From contig CM037870.1 in the NCBI GenBank assembly GCA_021292105.1, positions 46,084,576 through 46,148,575 on the forward strand: a stretch of DNA of 64,000 nt. Reading direction: 5' to 3'. The notes beneath the pieces were generated by a model. That model was not told where the DNA came from. It did no database searches and was given only the letters and a program-made list of their open reading frames with translations. The position numbers were made by a program, and so were the translations under genes. The DNA is from Anadara kagoshimensis. Lineage: Eukaryota; Mollusca; Bivalvia; Arcoida; Arcidae. This document shows, one piece after another, positions 12,983 through 25,448 of the stretch (positions within the stretch are counted from its first letter, which is position 1; each line of letters starts with the position of its first letter).

Positions 12983-14884
12983 AATACTAGTGCCAACACA
13001 TTGTCGTAAATTGCCATGGATTTATAGTTAAATATTCTGCTAATAAAACCCCCAAGTTGTAAAAACTAAAGAATATTTAAATGTGTTTTCTTTTCTTTAC
13101 AATTCTTTATGAGACATGGTTTGTTTTAAACTTTAAACTGTTACGCAGTAGCATTTTAATTGAAGTAAGATTTAAAGTTTAAAATATAAAGTGACATGAT
13201 AATTATATAAAGTACTATCAGAGAGAAACCATTTAAAAGAGCACTCCCTCTTAATTAACCACATGAAATATGAATGCTTTTAACTCTCTACTTCAATGCT
13301 AGAAATGCATAACGATTATAAGAACTTAAACATGAAATTATAAAACATCATGGTGTTTAATTTTGATACAGAATCTATTAAGACAGTTTATTTTTTATAT
13401 TTATCTAAATTTAAAGAACACATTATCATGACTTCGACATTCAAAGAAACTTTTTGCGTCAGTACAGATTTTCGCGTCGCCTGACAATAGTCAGTGCAAA
13501 TTCAAGTGAATTATATAAAAAATATTCGCAAACGCTTTATTTTTGTGTCTTGTTAATATCAAACATTTACGCGGAAATAAAATGCACGCGAAAAATTCTC
13601 AATTTACATTTCTTGCTTCAAAATTGATTACTTGTAGATTGGGTTGGATTCTGAATGCAAAGAGTATGTAAAGCACTAAAGCATTAAGAGATGAAGATCA
13701 CTGGATTTTTAGATGGCACCTTAAAACGGATGTCAAATTGCGCGAAAACGCACATGCTGCAAGGTCATTACACAGATGATTCCTGGTAGTCGTTTCGAAA
13801 TTTTCAGCCAATCACTACTATAGATGGTTCATCTAGACCACAAGTTCCATTTTAAAAAATCGTGCTAACTAAACTGTATGTTAAAGTCTGAATGAAAAGA
13901 ACCACGGAAGGTAACTTTTTTCTCAGATCTCATTGTAAGGATTAAAATGCTATGATTAACCAGAGCTATACGCATAATTAAAATGTTCCAAAAGTTTACT
14001 AACTCTGGTCTGTTTGGCAAGTGAAGTTAATATAATCAGTCATTATGAACAAGAGCACTCAGTAATAGCAACTGGACGCCCCATAGTTTATTAGTAATTA
14101 TAAATAGAACAATTTATTGTTAGCATTAAGTCAGTTTTGTAAGCCTTTTTGTATAATAAGTTTAATACAATGTAGCAATTTAAACGAGCCCCGCCTAGTG
14201 TTAACGTCTTCTAAGACAAACTCTATCAAGAATTACGCAATTGTAATAAACAGATAATCAAACTAACGATGTTTGTATTGAAGTTATTTTTGAATTTTAT
14301 TTCAATGCAAAGGATAGTATTAATATATATTCACAAAGACCACCTACTGGATCAAATAATTTCATAATATTGAACATACCATAAAGCGACATTTAGAATT
14401 AACTTCTCTTCTAAAAAAACTAGTATTGCTCAAAACAACCTCGCACACTAGGAGAAAATAAACAAAACGTAAGAATTGTCCTTATATACATGTATCTTTT
14501 TTTTCAACAGGCCACAAAATGAACTGAACTGTATACTAGTATAATTTTCATTTCTCGTCAAGAATTAAAATAAAAAAGTTAAATCTATTTAATATGATGA
14601 AAATAAATTTTAAAGTTTTGTTAACAATATAATGGATGAGAAACAAGTTAAAATAATAAAGTTTCATCTTTTTTAATTTTTAATTAAAGTCTATGCAGAA
14701 ATGATATATTTTTGTGCTTATATATTACTCATTGGATACTGAGCACATACCAAATAAAAGTATGGAATCAATGATACCATACCAGCGACTGCAAAATACA
14801 TCAATTATGCTATATCACAGGGTTGTCATGTCCAGGATTGTGTGTTAGCTAGTTGGCTTTGAAACATCGTTCAGCAAAGACTAA
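12983..14884. other. Noncoding stretch
   Basis: AT-rich, nothing recognised. Confidence 0.45.
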
Positions 14885-15375
14885 AGAATAGATGACACTC
14901 TAAATTTGGAGACTAGACGAGTGTAATCTATCCTAGTGAGGTTGATTCTTTTATGTTCTGATTCATATTTAGCTTGATAACTCCTAAGGAAGGTTACATT
15001 TGGAGCAATATGAAAAACTCAATGGCTTCAGTTTGGCTATTGTCAACTTTCCTTTTTTTTAATTTCAATGCAGCAATATACCTGCTACTCTTGCTTATTG
15101 TGTTTATATTTAATTTATGACACATCACAATATTGTTGATAAGTAGGTGCTTCTGTATCAAAATTACTCTGGATATATATATATATTTGACGTCCCAAAG
15201 TACCATGTTTCCTTTATTTTCAATTTTGATTATAAACGTGTTGTTTACCTTTACGGAGAACTCGGCCTCACTTCCTTAGTGGACGTACACGTATTTAACT
15301 AAATTTTCCAGTTTTCAAAGGTTTCCCTATGTTGTGGTTTGTGATTGATAGACTGGTATGTTTGTTTTTTATTTC
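14885..15375 (+). repeat. Family A repeat, near full-length copy
   Basis: Starts with 'taaatttggagact' (14900), then 'aaggttacatttggagc', 'caatggcttcag', 'tattgtcaactttcc', 'gcagcaatatacctgc', 'cacaatattgttgataagta', 'tttgacgtccca', 'cggcctcacttcct', 'gtatttaac' and 'ggtatgtttgtttttt'. Part of the 'gctagctaaacagg' box is deleted. It gives the 5' module in its best-preserved form together with 50980-51570. Confidence 0.85.
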
Positions 15376-15800
15376 ACAGATAATAACTTTATACAACAAA
15401 GCAAGCTTCTAACAAATCAATGTTTATTGTGGACTTATGGATATCTATAATCCTAGGATTCTCCAGGTCCTCAAAAAGTTTAATGGTCACCAAAGCAATA
15501 TTGTTGATAAGCATGCTGCCTCTGCATGTGTTCAAATTATCCTGGATATATTTGACGTCTCATAATTCTATGTTCAAGTCATTCTCAATGTAGAGGGTGT
15601 AGCTAGCAAAAAAAGAGGTGTTTGGAGCACTTGGCCTTACTTTCCTGGTGTTTCACTTAATTTGTCAATTTTCAAAGATTTACTTTGTTTTTGATAATTG
15701 TGATTTAGACTTAGACCGGTATGTTTGATAGCTATAGATTTACTTTGATAATTGTGATTTAGACTTAGACCGGTATGTTTGATAGCTATAGATTTACTTT
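15376..15800 (+). repeat. Family A repeat with internal 54-bp tandem duplication
   Basis: A second copy follows the previous one directly in the same orientation and lacks the 5' module. It holds 'cctaggatt', 'aggtcctcaaaaagttt', 'agcaatattgttgataag', 'tatttgacgtc', 'gtgtagctagc' and 'acttagaccggtatgtttga'. Its last 54 bp, beginning 'gataattgtgatttagac', are exactly repeated (15693-15746 and 15747-15800). The minus-strand frame at 15637-15831 is only the translation of that duplication. Confidence 0.85.
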
Positions 15801-15859
15801 CTATATCTCTCATATTAAAAATGTTATCCATAAATAAATTTAAAAAACTATGTCCATTT

Positions 15860-16015
15860 CTTTATTTATAGCAACGATGGTCATCTTGAGTCGGACGATC
15901 ATATCGGAAATATTTTGAAATCTGCACCAAGAATACATCATGTCAACTAAGTTTAGTCTTGTTCGGCAGAGTTTTCACAGAATTTAAGCATGTACAGACG
16001 GACTTTTGTTTGACA
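15860..16015 (+). repeat. Interspersed repeat fragment, class unknown
   Basis: The string 'ggtcatcttgagtcggacgatc ... aagaatacatcatgtcaact' followed by a 'cagacggac' tail resembles a repeat type I associate with molluscan genomes. Only one copy is seen here, so the support is family memory rather than internal recurrence. Confidence 0.35.
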
Positions 16016-16850
16016 ATGCCTTAATCTGAGCTTGCAATAGGCAGTTGTGCTGAGCATATTGCGAAACAAAAATTGTAGTCTTTATCCCTATACTAAATGT
16101 AGTTTTAGCGACATTGTGAGTATTTTCAATGCAATTCTACTACTACCGATTCAGTATATATAAAACACTTACAGATATATTTGCTTGTATACAAGTTATA
16201 AATGTCAATATACAAGGAAACATTTTAAGAGACTGCAATTCGTGCTGTCTAATAAACACGGGGAGATGTATAATACAACGTCCAAATATGCTTTTAACTG
16301 TAATTTCTGACAATTTGTGTCATTTTCAGAAAATATTTTGTAATGGAACCAATTTATTACAGGCGCAAAAAATCTATATTCCTTCATATTTTTAACATAG
16401 AAAATGGGAAATACTGCAATTTTCATGTACAGGAGAATTATTATAGAGGAAATAATGTTTAATTAGTGGTTCGTGCTACAATACAGAACACGCCTGTTAA
16501 ATAATCAGTTGTGTAATCAAGGACGGTAATTAGAAATATTCTGATTGATCTGCACTTGTGTTTAATTAAATATATTTATCGTTCAGGTGCACGAATACTA
16601 GTAAAGAAAATCAATTCTATTAATGGGAAAATCAAAGTAACATTAGTCTATGACAAATACTGCGTTTTAGAACTAGAACTGTTAAGAAAGTGTAAAACCC
16701 GCACGTTATAGTATAATAACTGAGTGCATTTAGTGCCACAAATAGAAACCAATTTGTAACAATAAGATTGTGATCTCGATAGCAAGAGATTACAAGAAAA
16801 ACACTACAATAAACGTCTATACACGAATAAAAAGCAAGTATATGGCAATG
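16016..16850. other. Noncoding stretch
   Basis: Overlapping frames of 88 codons (16129-16395 +) and 73 codons (16205-16426 -) have no recognisable domain. Confidence 0.45.
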
Positions 16851-16854
16851 ACCA

Positions 16855-17330
16855 AAAACCTCAATTTTGACGCAAACGAAAGGCTACATTTGAAGCTGTA
16901 TGACAAACTTTTTTTGTTAAATTACTTTAATATGCAGCGATATACCTGGTTCTCCTGCTTATGGTGCATCTATTTCACAATTAACACGCTATGGTAGAGC
17001 TTTATACACCGAAACAAGGTGCTTACAAATACATTGCTGATAAGCTTCAACAACTTTTTTTACCATCATCACAATGTTGTCGATAAGAATGATGTCCCTG
17101 CATCCAAAATTACCATCGGTATATTTGACATCCCATTACTTCATATTCCTTTCATCATCAATTTTTGATTTTACAAATCTGATGTAGCTTGGTAAACAGT
17201 AGATGCTTACCCTTCCGAAGCCTAATTGCCCTTGATGGTACTTCGTGCTTGGCTTACTTTGCAAGTTACAAAGTTAAACTTTGGTTTGGGATTGTGATTT
17301 TGACATGGATTGGTATGTTTGTTTTTATTA
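16855..17330 (+). repeat. Family A repeat, long copy
   Basis: Contains 'gaaaggctacatttgaagc', 'tgtatgacaaac', 'atgcagcgatatacctgg', 'cgctatggtagagctttata', 'gataagaatgatgtcc', 'gatgtagctt', 'gcttacccttccg' and 'ttgtgattttgacatggatt' ending 'ggtatgtttgtttttatta'. Stem 3 of the core is kept as CAAAGT..ACTTTG around a 3-nt loop. The 64-codon frame at 17189-17383 reads along the core in the sense direction and shows the recurrent 'F.IVI.TWI.MFVF' translation. Confidence 0.85.
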
Positions 17331-18044
17331 TATGTTCTCTTAAATTTAATGGATTTAATTTTCCATCTAGGGTTGTTGGTTGACTGGTCGGTAAAACAAT
17401 GCTCAAAAAGGTATAGTAAGGGGTTTCTAATGAAACTATACCCACGACAGTTTCCTTTAGTTCTCGTCCAAATTCGGGAATTTTATAATTATTGATCTCA
17501 CCATGTGTTTGCGTTCTTTCTGTAGTCGTGATTGTTTTATCATTAACTTATTTGTCATGTTCTTGGTTGTATTGCCTGTTGCCGAGTACATATACATGTT
17601 TCTCGATTGCAAACCTCTTTCTTCTATCTACATCTTAATCTTGAAAAAATTAGATAATTGATCACTGTTATTACACTGATTTCAATAATCCATTTTCATT
17701 TCTTTTTATGAGAAATAAAAGATATTGATTACCTCTAAGAAATCGCGTGATGAACGCAATATCATGATCACAATTTAATCAGAAGTTAACTTGACTTTTA
17801 TACACGATTTTGTTTTTCCTTCATAATATTCTCGATGCTTGCATGCTGTCTTATTGTTTTTTCAATATTAAAATATCTCTGTCTCTAGAAATATTTGTCT
17901 AAGGAACAGATTTTTACTGATAATGAAACCAGCTGCTTATCCATGTTGGTTTCATTGTGAGAAAAATAGGAAAAAATACTTCCCTAGAATCAGGAAAAGC
18001 AAAGAAGTCGGATAAAGATGTTGCGTTTGGATGTAATTACACAT
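17331..18044. other. Noncoding stretch with one short palindrome
   Basis: At 17922-17931 and 17947-17956 there is a perfect 10-bp inverted repeat (aatgaaacca / tggtttcatt) around 15 nt. Nothing else was recognised. Confidence 0.45.
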
Positions 18045-18112
18045 TATACAGTTTTAAATTTACAGCACTACACGACCGATCCGGAATACAATTACAGTTA
18101 CAAAAACAATAC
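18045..18112 (-). repeat. Family B repeat fragment
   Basis: The string 'cagttttaaatttacagcac' followed by 'acgaccgatccggaatacaa' is the reverse complement of the motif repeated in tandem near 49230-49520 ('gaattgtatttcgaaacggc', then 'cgtctagtgctg'). Confidence 0.55.
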
Positions 18113-18244
18113 ACTTTAAAATAAAAGGAGTGACTTTTAGATTTGCAATTGTAGACTTACATTGACTCGATGACAATGTTCTTGGACCTTCTTGGTGTAA
18201 TATCACGTGATTAATCTATTTTGTTTGTTTCTAAGTTCTTACTT

Positions 18245-18575
18245 TGGTTTGGGATATATCCTAGGCTTATCAGAGCCCTAAAATAGTTTCACGGCTGGCA
18301 TCACAGTATTGTTAATAAGTACGATGTCTCGGTGTCCAGGATTCCTTGAATATGTTTGACGTCCCACAGTTCTATGTTCCTTTTTCTCTCAATTTTGATA
18401 ATACATGACGGGTGTAGCTATTTAAAAAATGTGCTTACCCTTCCGTAGCACCCAGTATCACTTTCCTGGTGAAAGTTCATGAGTTTAACCTTATTTGTCA
18501 GTTTCAAAGTTTTTACTCAGTTTCAAAGTTTTTACTTTGTTTGGGATTTTGATTTGAACACAGATAAGTCTAATC
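18245..18575 (+). repeat. Family A repeat, 5'-truncated copy
   Basis: Begins in the middle module ('cctaggcttatcagagcc'), then 'atcacagtattgttaataag', 'tttgacgtcccacag', 'gtgtagcta', 'gcttacccttccgtagcacc' and 'tttcctggtgaaagttcatg'. Stem 2 reads ACTTTC..GAAAGT where most copies read ACTTCC..GGAAGT, so both sides changed and pairing is kept. An 18-base segment containing stem 3 (agtttcaaagtttttact) is duplicated. Confidence 0.85.
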
Positions 18576-19296
18576 GTTTTTTATTTAAAGAAATAACAAT
18601 CCACTTGACTCTTCACATTTTGCTCGAATCCGGAGAAAGTGTTTTATAGAAGTCATTATTGAATTTGAATTTAATGGATAGAGAGGAATCTGACAAATTA
18701 TACACACAAATAAACATTTTAAAAAAGATCAGATACATTCATGGTATTAATACATATGTTATGTTTCAAAGAACGTCTCAGTTTCAAGCGGAATATGAGA
18801 AGCACATGCTCAAGCTCAAATAAGCTTCCAATTGGAGAAAACCTGGATATAAACAGGGAAGAAATTTCAAGAAATGACAGATATTGGTTTTATTTTCCAT
18901 GTTTACGCGTGGTTCTTAAACAGATTAAGAACCTGGGTCAAGGAGTCGCCATTGTTGCAACCATTGTACTAGCGTAATTACCAATTACCCAAAACTTTAA
19001 CACTTCTAAACAATCTTGTAATGGCCAAACAGTGGTATATTCCAATATAAAACGACGTTTTGAATCATGACGCTGCGTAAGATGTCTGTGAGAGTGCTTT
19101 TATAGAAGGACTTACTACGTTTTTAAATCTTAATCCAGATAATCAATAACGAGAAAATGCGGTTTGTTTGCAATAAAATTTGTTAAATTTTTAATGATGT
19201 ACAAATAATAAATAATTTGAAGTACACCAATTATCGTGTACTTGTACTGGTTGTTTTTATAGAATATACTGATTTTCTCAATTTTATTACCGTTAT
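18576..19296. other. Noncoding stretch
   Basis: A 78-codon frame at 18741-18977 (+) has no recognisable domain. Nothing else was recognised. Confidence 0.45.
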
Positions 19297-19930
19297 TATG
19301 CAAGTAGCGATAAGGAGGATTCAGTGAAAATGTTTTTACCTTTTGTTTTATCAATAGTCAAACTACTGTAATGAATCATTATTTAATTTTCTGTCCTAAG
19401 GTAAAATAATTACTCCATGATAAAACTTTTTGCAAGTATTACAGTATTGTAGATTTCCATCAAATAATCGAAGCATCTGAAGAACAATAACAATGCAAGG
19501 AGCGATACGGAGGATTCAGTAGATATGTTTTGGCCTTTTGTTTCGTCAATAGTCAAACTTCAGTAATGATTCAATATTTAATCAAAAACAAACATACTGA
19601 TCCATGTGTGAATCACAATCCAAAAGCAAAGTAAAAGCTTTCGGAACTGACAAATTAGGTTAGACACGTAAACTTCCACCAGGAAAGTGAGGTCGGGTGC
19701 TCCGGAAGGGTAAGCACCTCCTGTTTGGCTTGCTACACCCGCCATATGTGTAATCAAAATTGTGTATGACCTGACTCTACTTTCTTTTTGCAAGTATAAC
19801 ACTACTGTAGTATTCCTCGAAATAATCATCAAAACAATCGAAAAATTAAAAAAAAATTCATATAAACCTATGTATTGATGGTTATGCAAATTGAAATATT
19901 GAAAATTGCATCTGAAGAACAATTACAATA
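19297..19930. repeat. Tandem duplication split by a family A copy
   Basis: Block X ('gcgat.cggaggattcagt...tttcgtcaatagtcaaact') occurs at about 19297-19388 and 19488-19580. Block Y ('tgcaagta...gcatctgaagaacaat') occurs at about 19428-19495 and 19783-19925. The order is X-Y-X-[family A, minus]-Y, so a duplicated unit of about 190 bp holds a family A copy in its second repeat. Confidence 0.7.
19582..19770 (-). repeat. Family A repeat, well-preserved core
   Basis: Antisense core with 'aaaaacaaacatactgatcc', 'aatcacaatccaaaagcaaa', 'cttccaccaggaaagtgag', 'gggtgctccggaagggtaag' and 'tacacccgccatatgtg'. Stem 1 is perfect and stem 2 has one wobble. Read in the sense direction the core is open (…GGAYPSGAPDLTFLVEV…) because the usual TAA is CAA here. 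The 114-codon frame at 19578-19922 (-) is this reading. Confidence 0.85.
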
Positions 19931-20282
19931 GTCTAAGCCAACAATTACTCGATACAATAAAACGTACGAAATACAACACATAAGAGGCGTATATAAGAAA
20001 CACTTGCTAAAATGAAATAATTTGTAACTGGTCGATATGTATAACAACCAACTCAACAAGAAGAAGACGCGCAAAACTAGTAAAGCAAAAGGACAAGAAA
20101 GGTAAACAGAGGCCATTGACTGATAAACGGTCATTGGATATAATAGCAAATAATGTTCAGTGGCTTGGCTAAATTGTAACATTCCTCACATTTTACAACC
20201 AGTGGTCTCTAAATACTTCCGACCTTTACAAACAATCAGACAATAGTCGGGAATTTACAATTTATGAAACTATTACCAAACC
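19931..20282 (-). other. Noncoding stretch with a hydrophobic open frame
   Basis: A 104-codon minus-strand frame (19868-20182) is rich in Leu, Ser, Tyr and Cys and could form membrane spans (around LLVLRVFFLLSWLLY). Its end overlaps duplicated block Y, whose other copy is not open in that frame. It is probably chance or an old remnant. Confidence 0.2.
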
Positions 20283-20690
20283 TGTTCTAATTTTACAGCA
20301 CTAGTTTTGAAATAAAGTTAATCATCAGTATTGATAGGGGCAAAATTGTAGAAATCAAAAATATACATAAGATGTTGAAATGAGGAAACCAATACTAAAT
20401 TCTCCCACCATAAATGAGAAACGTCCCTTTGTTATTTTCATGGAATGGGGCATTAAAAAAAACATTGTTTTACATATAATTTTTTCTCGGACACTAATTA
20501 GTTGATATTGATAAAACTTGAAAACTTGCCTAACTGTAACTGGTCACATGAATGAATAAAACACTTTTAATGTCTGCTAGGTAATAAAGATAATATTTTG
20601 GAATTGCATATTATACCAGTGTTAATTTTACAGCACAAGACGGCCATTTCGAAATACAATATAGTAATGTTAGTGCTTGGAAAACTTGTT
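20283..20690 (-). repeat. Two family B fragments
   Basis: At 20287-20330 ('taattttacagcactag') and at about 20608-20665 ('ttaattttacagcacaagac', then 'ggccatttcgaaatacaat'), the family B motif recurs in reverse orientation. About 320 bp of unassigned AT-rich DNA separates them, similar to the 315-bp spacing in the tandem family B region at 49 kb. Confidence 0.55.
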
Positions 20691-20817
20691 TACATTTGGC
20701 TTTTAAATGCCCTAACACACTGTTTTTCATGTTTTGGTATGGTAGGGACTTTTGTTAAATTCTGCTTGTTATAGCAACAAATTTAAAATATATTTTGACT
20801 TAACAGATAAAATTAAT

Positions 20818-21075
20818 GACTTGTGTTGTCCAGGATTTTCCTAGATATTTTGACGTTACATAGTTCCATGTTCCTTTCACTCAAAATTTTGATTACACAT
20901 GTTGCGGGTGTAGCTAGCTGAACAGGAGGTGTTTACCTTTCCGGGCACCCGGCCTCATTTCCCTAGTGGAAGTTCACGTGTTTAACCTAGCTGGTGAGAT
21001 CAATTTTTTTTTACTTTGCTTTGGATTGTGATTTGGACATGGTTTTGCTATATAGTGTGTTTGTTATTTATTATA
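20818..21075 (+). repeat. Family A repeat, 5'-truncated copy
   Basis: Carries 'ttttgacgttacatagttcc', 'atgttcctttcactc', 'gattacacatgttgcgggtg', 'tagctagctgaacaggaggt', 'cccggcctcatttccctagt', 'ggaagttcacgtgtttaacc' and 'gattgtgatttggacatgg'. Stem 2 is kept with one T-G wobble; stem 3 is lost to a T run. Confidence 0.85.
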
Positions 21076-21784
21076 CGTCAAACTCCCGGTCATATAATGC
21101 ATATAACTACTCCTTAATTGGATGATTGATTTTGATGTTAAAAAATATGAACTGTACCTAATAAAGCTTTGAACGTTGTATCCAACTAAATGTGTATAAG
21201 GATACAAATCAGAAGATAAATGTATGTCGTTAAAATTAAGAACTGTTTGACACGTAATCCATTCTTATAATCCCATTATTATAACCAAAATATCTCGAAA
21301 TATCTTCTGTGCTTTATATTTGTCTCGCGAGTGTTAACAGGTTTTGTATTTTATTCTTTCTATTGAATAATTATTTCTAAAACAACATAGGGGAATTTAT
21401 ACATTTCGTTTCTAACGACAATTCATGCCAAGAAATCTGGAATCGTACTGTGTCTGGGAGAAACACACTCAACACTCTAGTGGATACTTAATATATAGCT
21501 TGACAAGATGAAAATAATTGAGAGCATCTACAGTTATATGAGCAAATGTACTAAAGTAAATATGAATAATTATCTGATCCATCATTGACAAATCCAAACG
21601 GTAAAAATTAAAAAAAGTAAAAATAGTGTTAACAAGTGCGAAATAAAAGTTTGACTAATTTGTCTGAAATATGACCTTTTTACTGAACTATAGCTACTTT
21701 GTCCAATTCAAAATTAATCAATAATTTGTTTCATTTTAACCTTTTACTTATTGACAACATTCGACTTTGACGGCTCACCTAACC
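21076..21784. other. Noncoding stretch
   Basis: AT-rich, nothing recognised. Confidence 0.45.
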
Positions 21785-21875
21785 ATTACATTACATATTA
21801 TACCAGTCTTAATTTTTCAGCACTAGACGGCCTTTTCGGAATACAATTCCTCATTAGTAGTGCTTGGACCAAAAA
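21785..21875 (-). repeat. Family B repeat copy
   Basis: The string 'ttacatattataccagtctt', then 'ttcagcactagacggcc' and 'ttcggaatacaattcctcat' is the reverse complement of the 49.2-49.5 kb motif and matches the copy at 20608-20690 closely, including its 'tagtgcttgg' flank. Confidence 0.65.
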
Positions 21876-24800
21876 TATGAAACCAAAATTTTCTTACACC
21901 GGGTGCTACAATGCTCTTACCCATTGTGTTGTACATTTACCCAAACTGAAAATTCTTGCGAAATGTCAACGTATCAAACCTTATCCATATCTTAGGTTAA
22001 ATGCTGTTTGCTAATATCCGCTTCAATTTAATGTTTTGGTAATAATATTTTTATGTTTAATGATATCAATATTAATGTAGGTTTGCTATTTATTCATTTC
22101 ATCCTAATATTTCGTTGCGAAATTGATATCAATAGTTATGTGTAGCTTATAGTAAGTCCTTCCTCTTTGCTATAATAAATTGATTCGAAATAAATATCAT
22201 TTTTAATGTTGAGTTTATAATGATTCCTCTTTGTCCTGCTTTTCTATCTTTTTTTTGTTCGAAATATTTAACCATTGTTTCGTCATCAGCAACAAATGTT
22301 TGCAAATTGTCTTTGATTCAATTTAGGAAACAATTTGAACCATTATTTTACGGTTTGTACCCGTTTTTTGGTCATCTGTCAAATAATGCGGGGTCCGTCT
22401 GGCAGAAATCTTTAATGCTTTCAAATACGCTACAAACTGAAATGCACCCGTGATAGCCATATACCAACAGGTTTGACAATATCACAAATGGTGTATCTGC
22501 CATCACTTTAAATTATTCCCCTCACTTTTGATATATTTACCTTGCCTATTGTAGTTACAGGTCGGTCAGATTTTGTTGCAGCTTTGACGGACTCTGTGCC
22601 AGTCAGAAATGTTTTTCTCTACTTACGAACTATTTCATAAGATGCCTTATCAGACCTATAGGCCTTTCCCAATTCAAAAAAATTGTATTACCGAATGATC
22701 GAGCTTTGTACGATTTTTTATATAAGCTCCACTATCTTTAATATTCTCTAACAATATCACAACCATTTTTACAACAGTAGTCAACGACTGGCTCTATTGG
22801 AATGGCTTTTATTCTAAACTATGTGATGCTGAAGACACGTATTTATGCTGTTGGAAAGGTATTGGATAGTTCTGTTAAATTAAAACTGGTAAATTTTGTT
22901 ATGTAAATTGAGCAATAAAAGCGCATCGTCAACAGCGAAATCGTGCAAAGCGTTATTGCGCTATGGAACAATACACATTACATATTAAACAATCCCCGTA
23001 TAAACGTTTCTACTAGTTATATTTTAAAATTATTTAGAGTATGAATGACATTATAGTTTGTGAATCCGGAAAACTTAGGTTAGCTATCTAAAGAGTGGGA
23101 TTTGAACCTAGTGAAGGCACTGTGGTCCATAAGCCGGCAATTGGGCCCGATACGTTTATATAGCATAATCGATATAAGTATTAAAATACGTGTACGTGTT
23201 GGGTCTATGGCTGCCTTTTAAAAAACAATGGATGCATGCTGTGGGTAGTTGCATATAATCAATGGTCTGACTTGTTTAGTATACCTCTTTTATACCGCAA
23301 TTTATATAATTATTTGTTTTTCTACAGTTAAATTTTATCGTATCTCTATTATTTGTATCAGTAATCGTGATATTGTTAAATATGCAAATGATGCAACATT
23401 CTAAGCAGTTTTGCTTTAGAACGAATCTGTAATTACTGAAAAAAATTATTTATGTTAGAAGATATGACCAGTGATTATTTCTGAATTAGCATATTGTTTC
23501 CGATATAACTTTACGGAATCGAAAAACTGTATACGTATTTGAGTGACATTATAGTTTTAAGAGATCAATGTTTCCTGTTCATGTTTATCGTTTTGGTCAT
23601 TTAAAGAAATTTTTGGCTCCGGTTGTCAATATTAACAATAGAAAATTAGAGGAAAACACACATAACGATTGCAATTATCCTAGAAAGTGGTCTAAAGACG
23701 AAAATTATTATGGAATTGTGGTTAGTACGCTTCTCGTGATCACGAATCATTCTTCCCTATATAGACGTAAACGGTTATTGATGGTGTGTTCTGTCGCATA
23801 AATGTGTTTGTTTCAGTAATCTTGCAGCAATCTTAAGAAAATGAATCGATTTGAACTTAAAATATGACCGATCACATTATGGCAATTCTGAAAAAAAAAA
23901 CAACTTATTCATTATTTACAAAATTGAATTATACACAACAAAGCGGATAACAATCGCCATTTAATATTAACACCGCAGTAAATAAATCAATTCTGCAAAT
24001 TATGGTGAAATTATCGAGGATAAAGGATATTTGTAATTATGTGGTTACATTACTTAGAAAATGAGCAACTGAACGTGAAACAATGCAGTGCATAGATTGT
24101 CCTTGACATGAAGTGGCCAACTCTTAAAAGTGTGTATCGGCTACTTAAGAATTACTGTGTGATACTTATGATGATTTTTAGTCATTTTATATACTACGTC
24201 ACAAAAAAATTATTTTAATCCAATATTTGTTTCTAAGCCCCACCCAAGTAGGTTAAATATGACCTTTAGAATTTTCCAAATCTATGATGCATTCCCATGA
24301 GAAATTGAAAATAATATATGTAGTAAAACAAAATACACTGAAAATTGAAATTTATACATTCAGAGAAATATTTTAAAAATTGAAAATCATATACAAGATT
24401 TACTTATGAAATAAATAAAGGATTACAGACATTTATTCTTCGCGGATAGCAAATTAATGGCAAAGGCAAAAGCTTTTCTTGAAAATTGGTTAAGGTCCTC
24501 ATTCAATATGGGATAACATGTTGAAGGTAGCAGGAAATTTCCCATTTATTGTAAATACTGTTTTTGTTCAAGACCCTACACAGACACATGGCAATCCGTC
24601 CTGACATGCACTATGTGCTATAGAAGAATTATATGAATCCACAGTGTCTATATATTTTTGCACAATAACATAAAAAAGTGTAGACAAACAGGATTCCTTA
24701 ACTATTTATTATAGACTTTGCACACACTAAGAGTAATAATGACGTAATAATGGCGTCGCACATTTTAATGAACCAAACTGATGATATTAAATATATATCA

Positions 24801-25448
24801 ATCCAGAACCTTTATAACCCTGGGTCACCTTGGAGTTTAACAAAAAAAAAAAAAAAAAAAAAGATTGAAGATTAGCAAAAGCAAGATCAACAAATAACTC
24901 TTAACAACAACAAGAGCATTATACAAGGAAACACCCAAAGAAATGATATAAAACTTTCCACTTGGTTAACTACAAAAAATATTATTGTATGGTCTGAAAT
25001 ATTTTTACTCTTGATTTTATGCATATAACCTAAGTACTGATGTTGCCATATTTATTAAATTGACTAAATAATTATTTTGAGTGGTAGCAACAACTTCTGA
25101 GAGGTCAGTTTTATGAGGTAGTTAGAACTAACTATTATTTCTATACAAATACATACTTGTGTCTCGTCTACCATTGTATTAACCAAATGAAACTATTTTA
25201 ATTTTAGTTAAATATTGTCACATGTCACAAGAGCACTTTAAACAAAAATAGAATATGCTGTTTGTTTTAAAATTACTCATAAGTACATTTTAAGTATAAC
25301 TTAATAACTACCTTTTGAAATTGTTACTTTGCAATTATTCAATGCTTTATAGGTATTGACGTGAGATATTTTAAGTAAGAAAACACTTGTTATTTGTGAT
25401 TCATTTCCATGGGAAATTATGTCATATTATACAATTATCGTTAATACA
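21876..25448. other. Long noncoding stretch
   Basis: Contains a possible minus-strand B box at about 23098-23112 (reverse complement 'ggttcaaatccca'), with no good A box, so perhaps a dead SINE head. A 21-base A run lies at 24842-24862 with no identified body or target duplication. Open frames up to 87 codons (21751-22014 +) are not convincing. Confidence 0.4.

Noticed and set aside
15637-15831. Minus-strand protein with an internal duplicated segment
   Set aside because: It is the translation of the 54-bp tandem duplication in the antisense of a family A copy.
24842-24862. Poly(A) tail of a retrocopy
   Set aside because: No element body, poly(A) signal or target duplication was found beside the A run.
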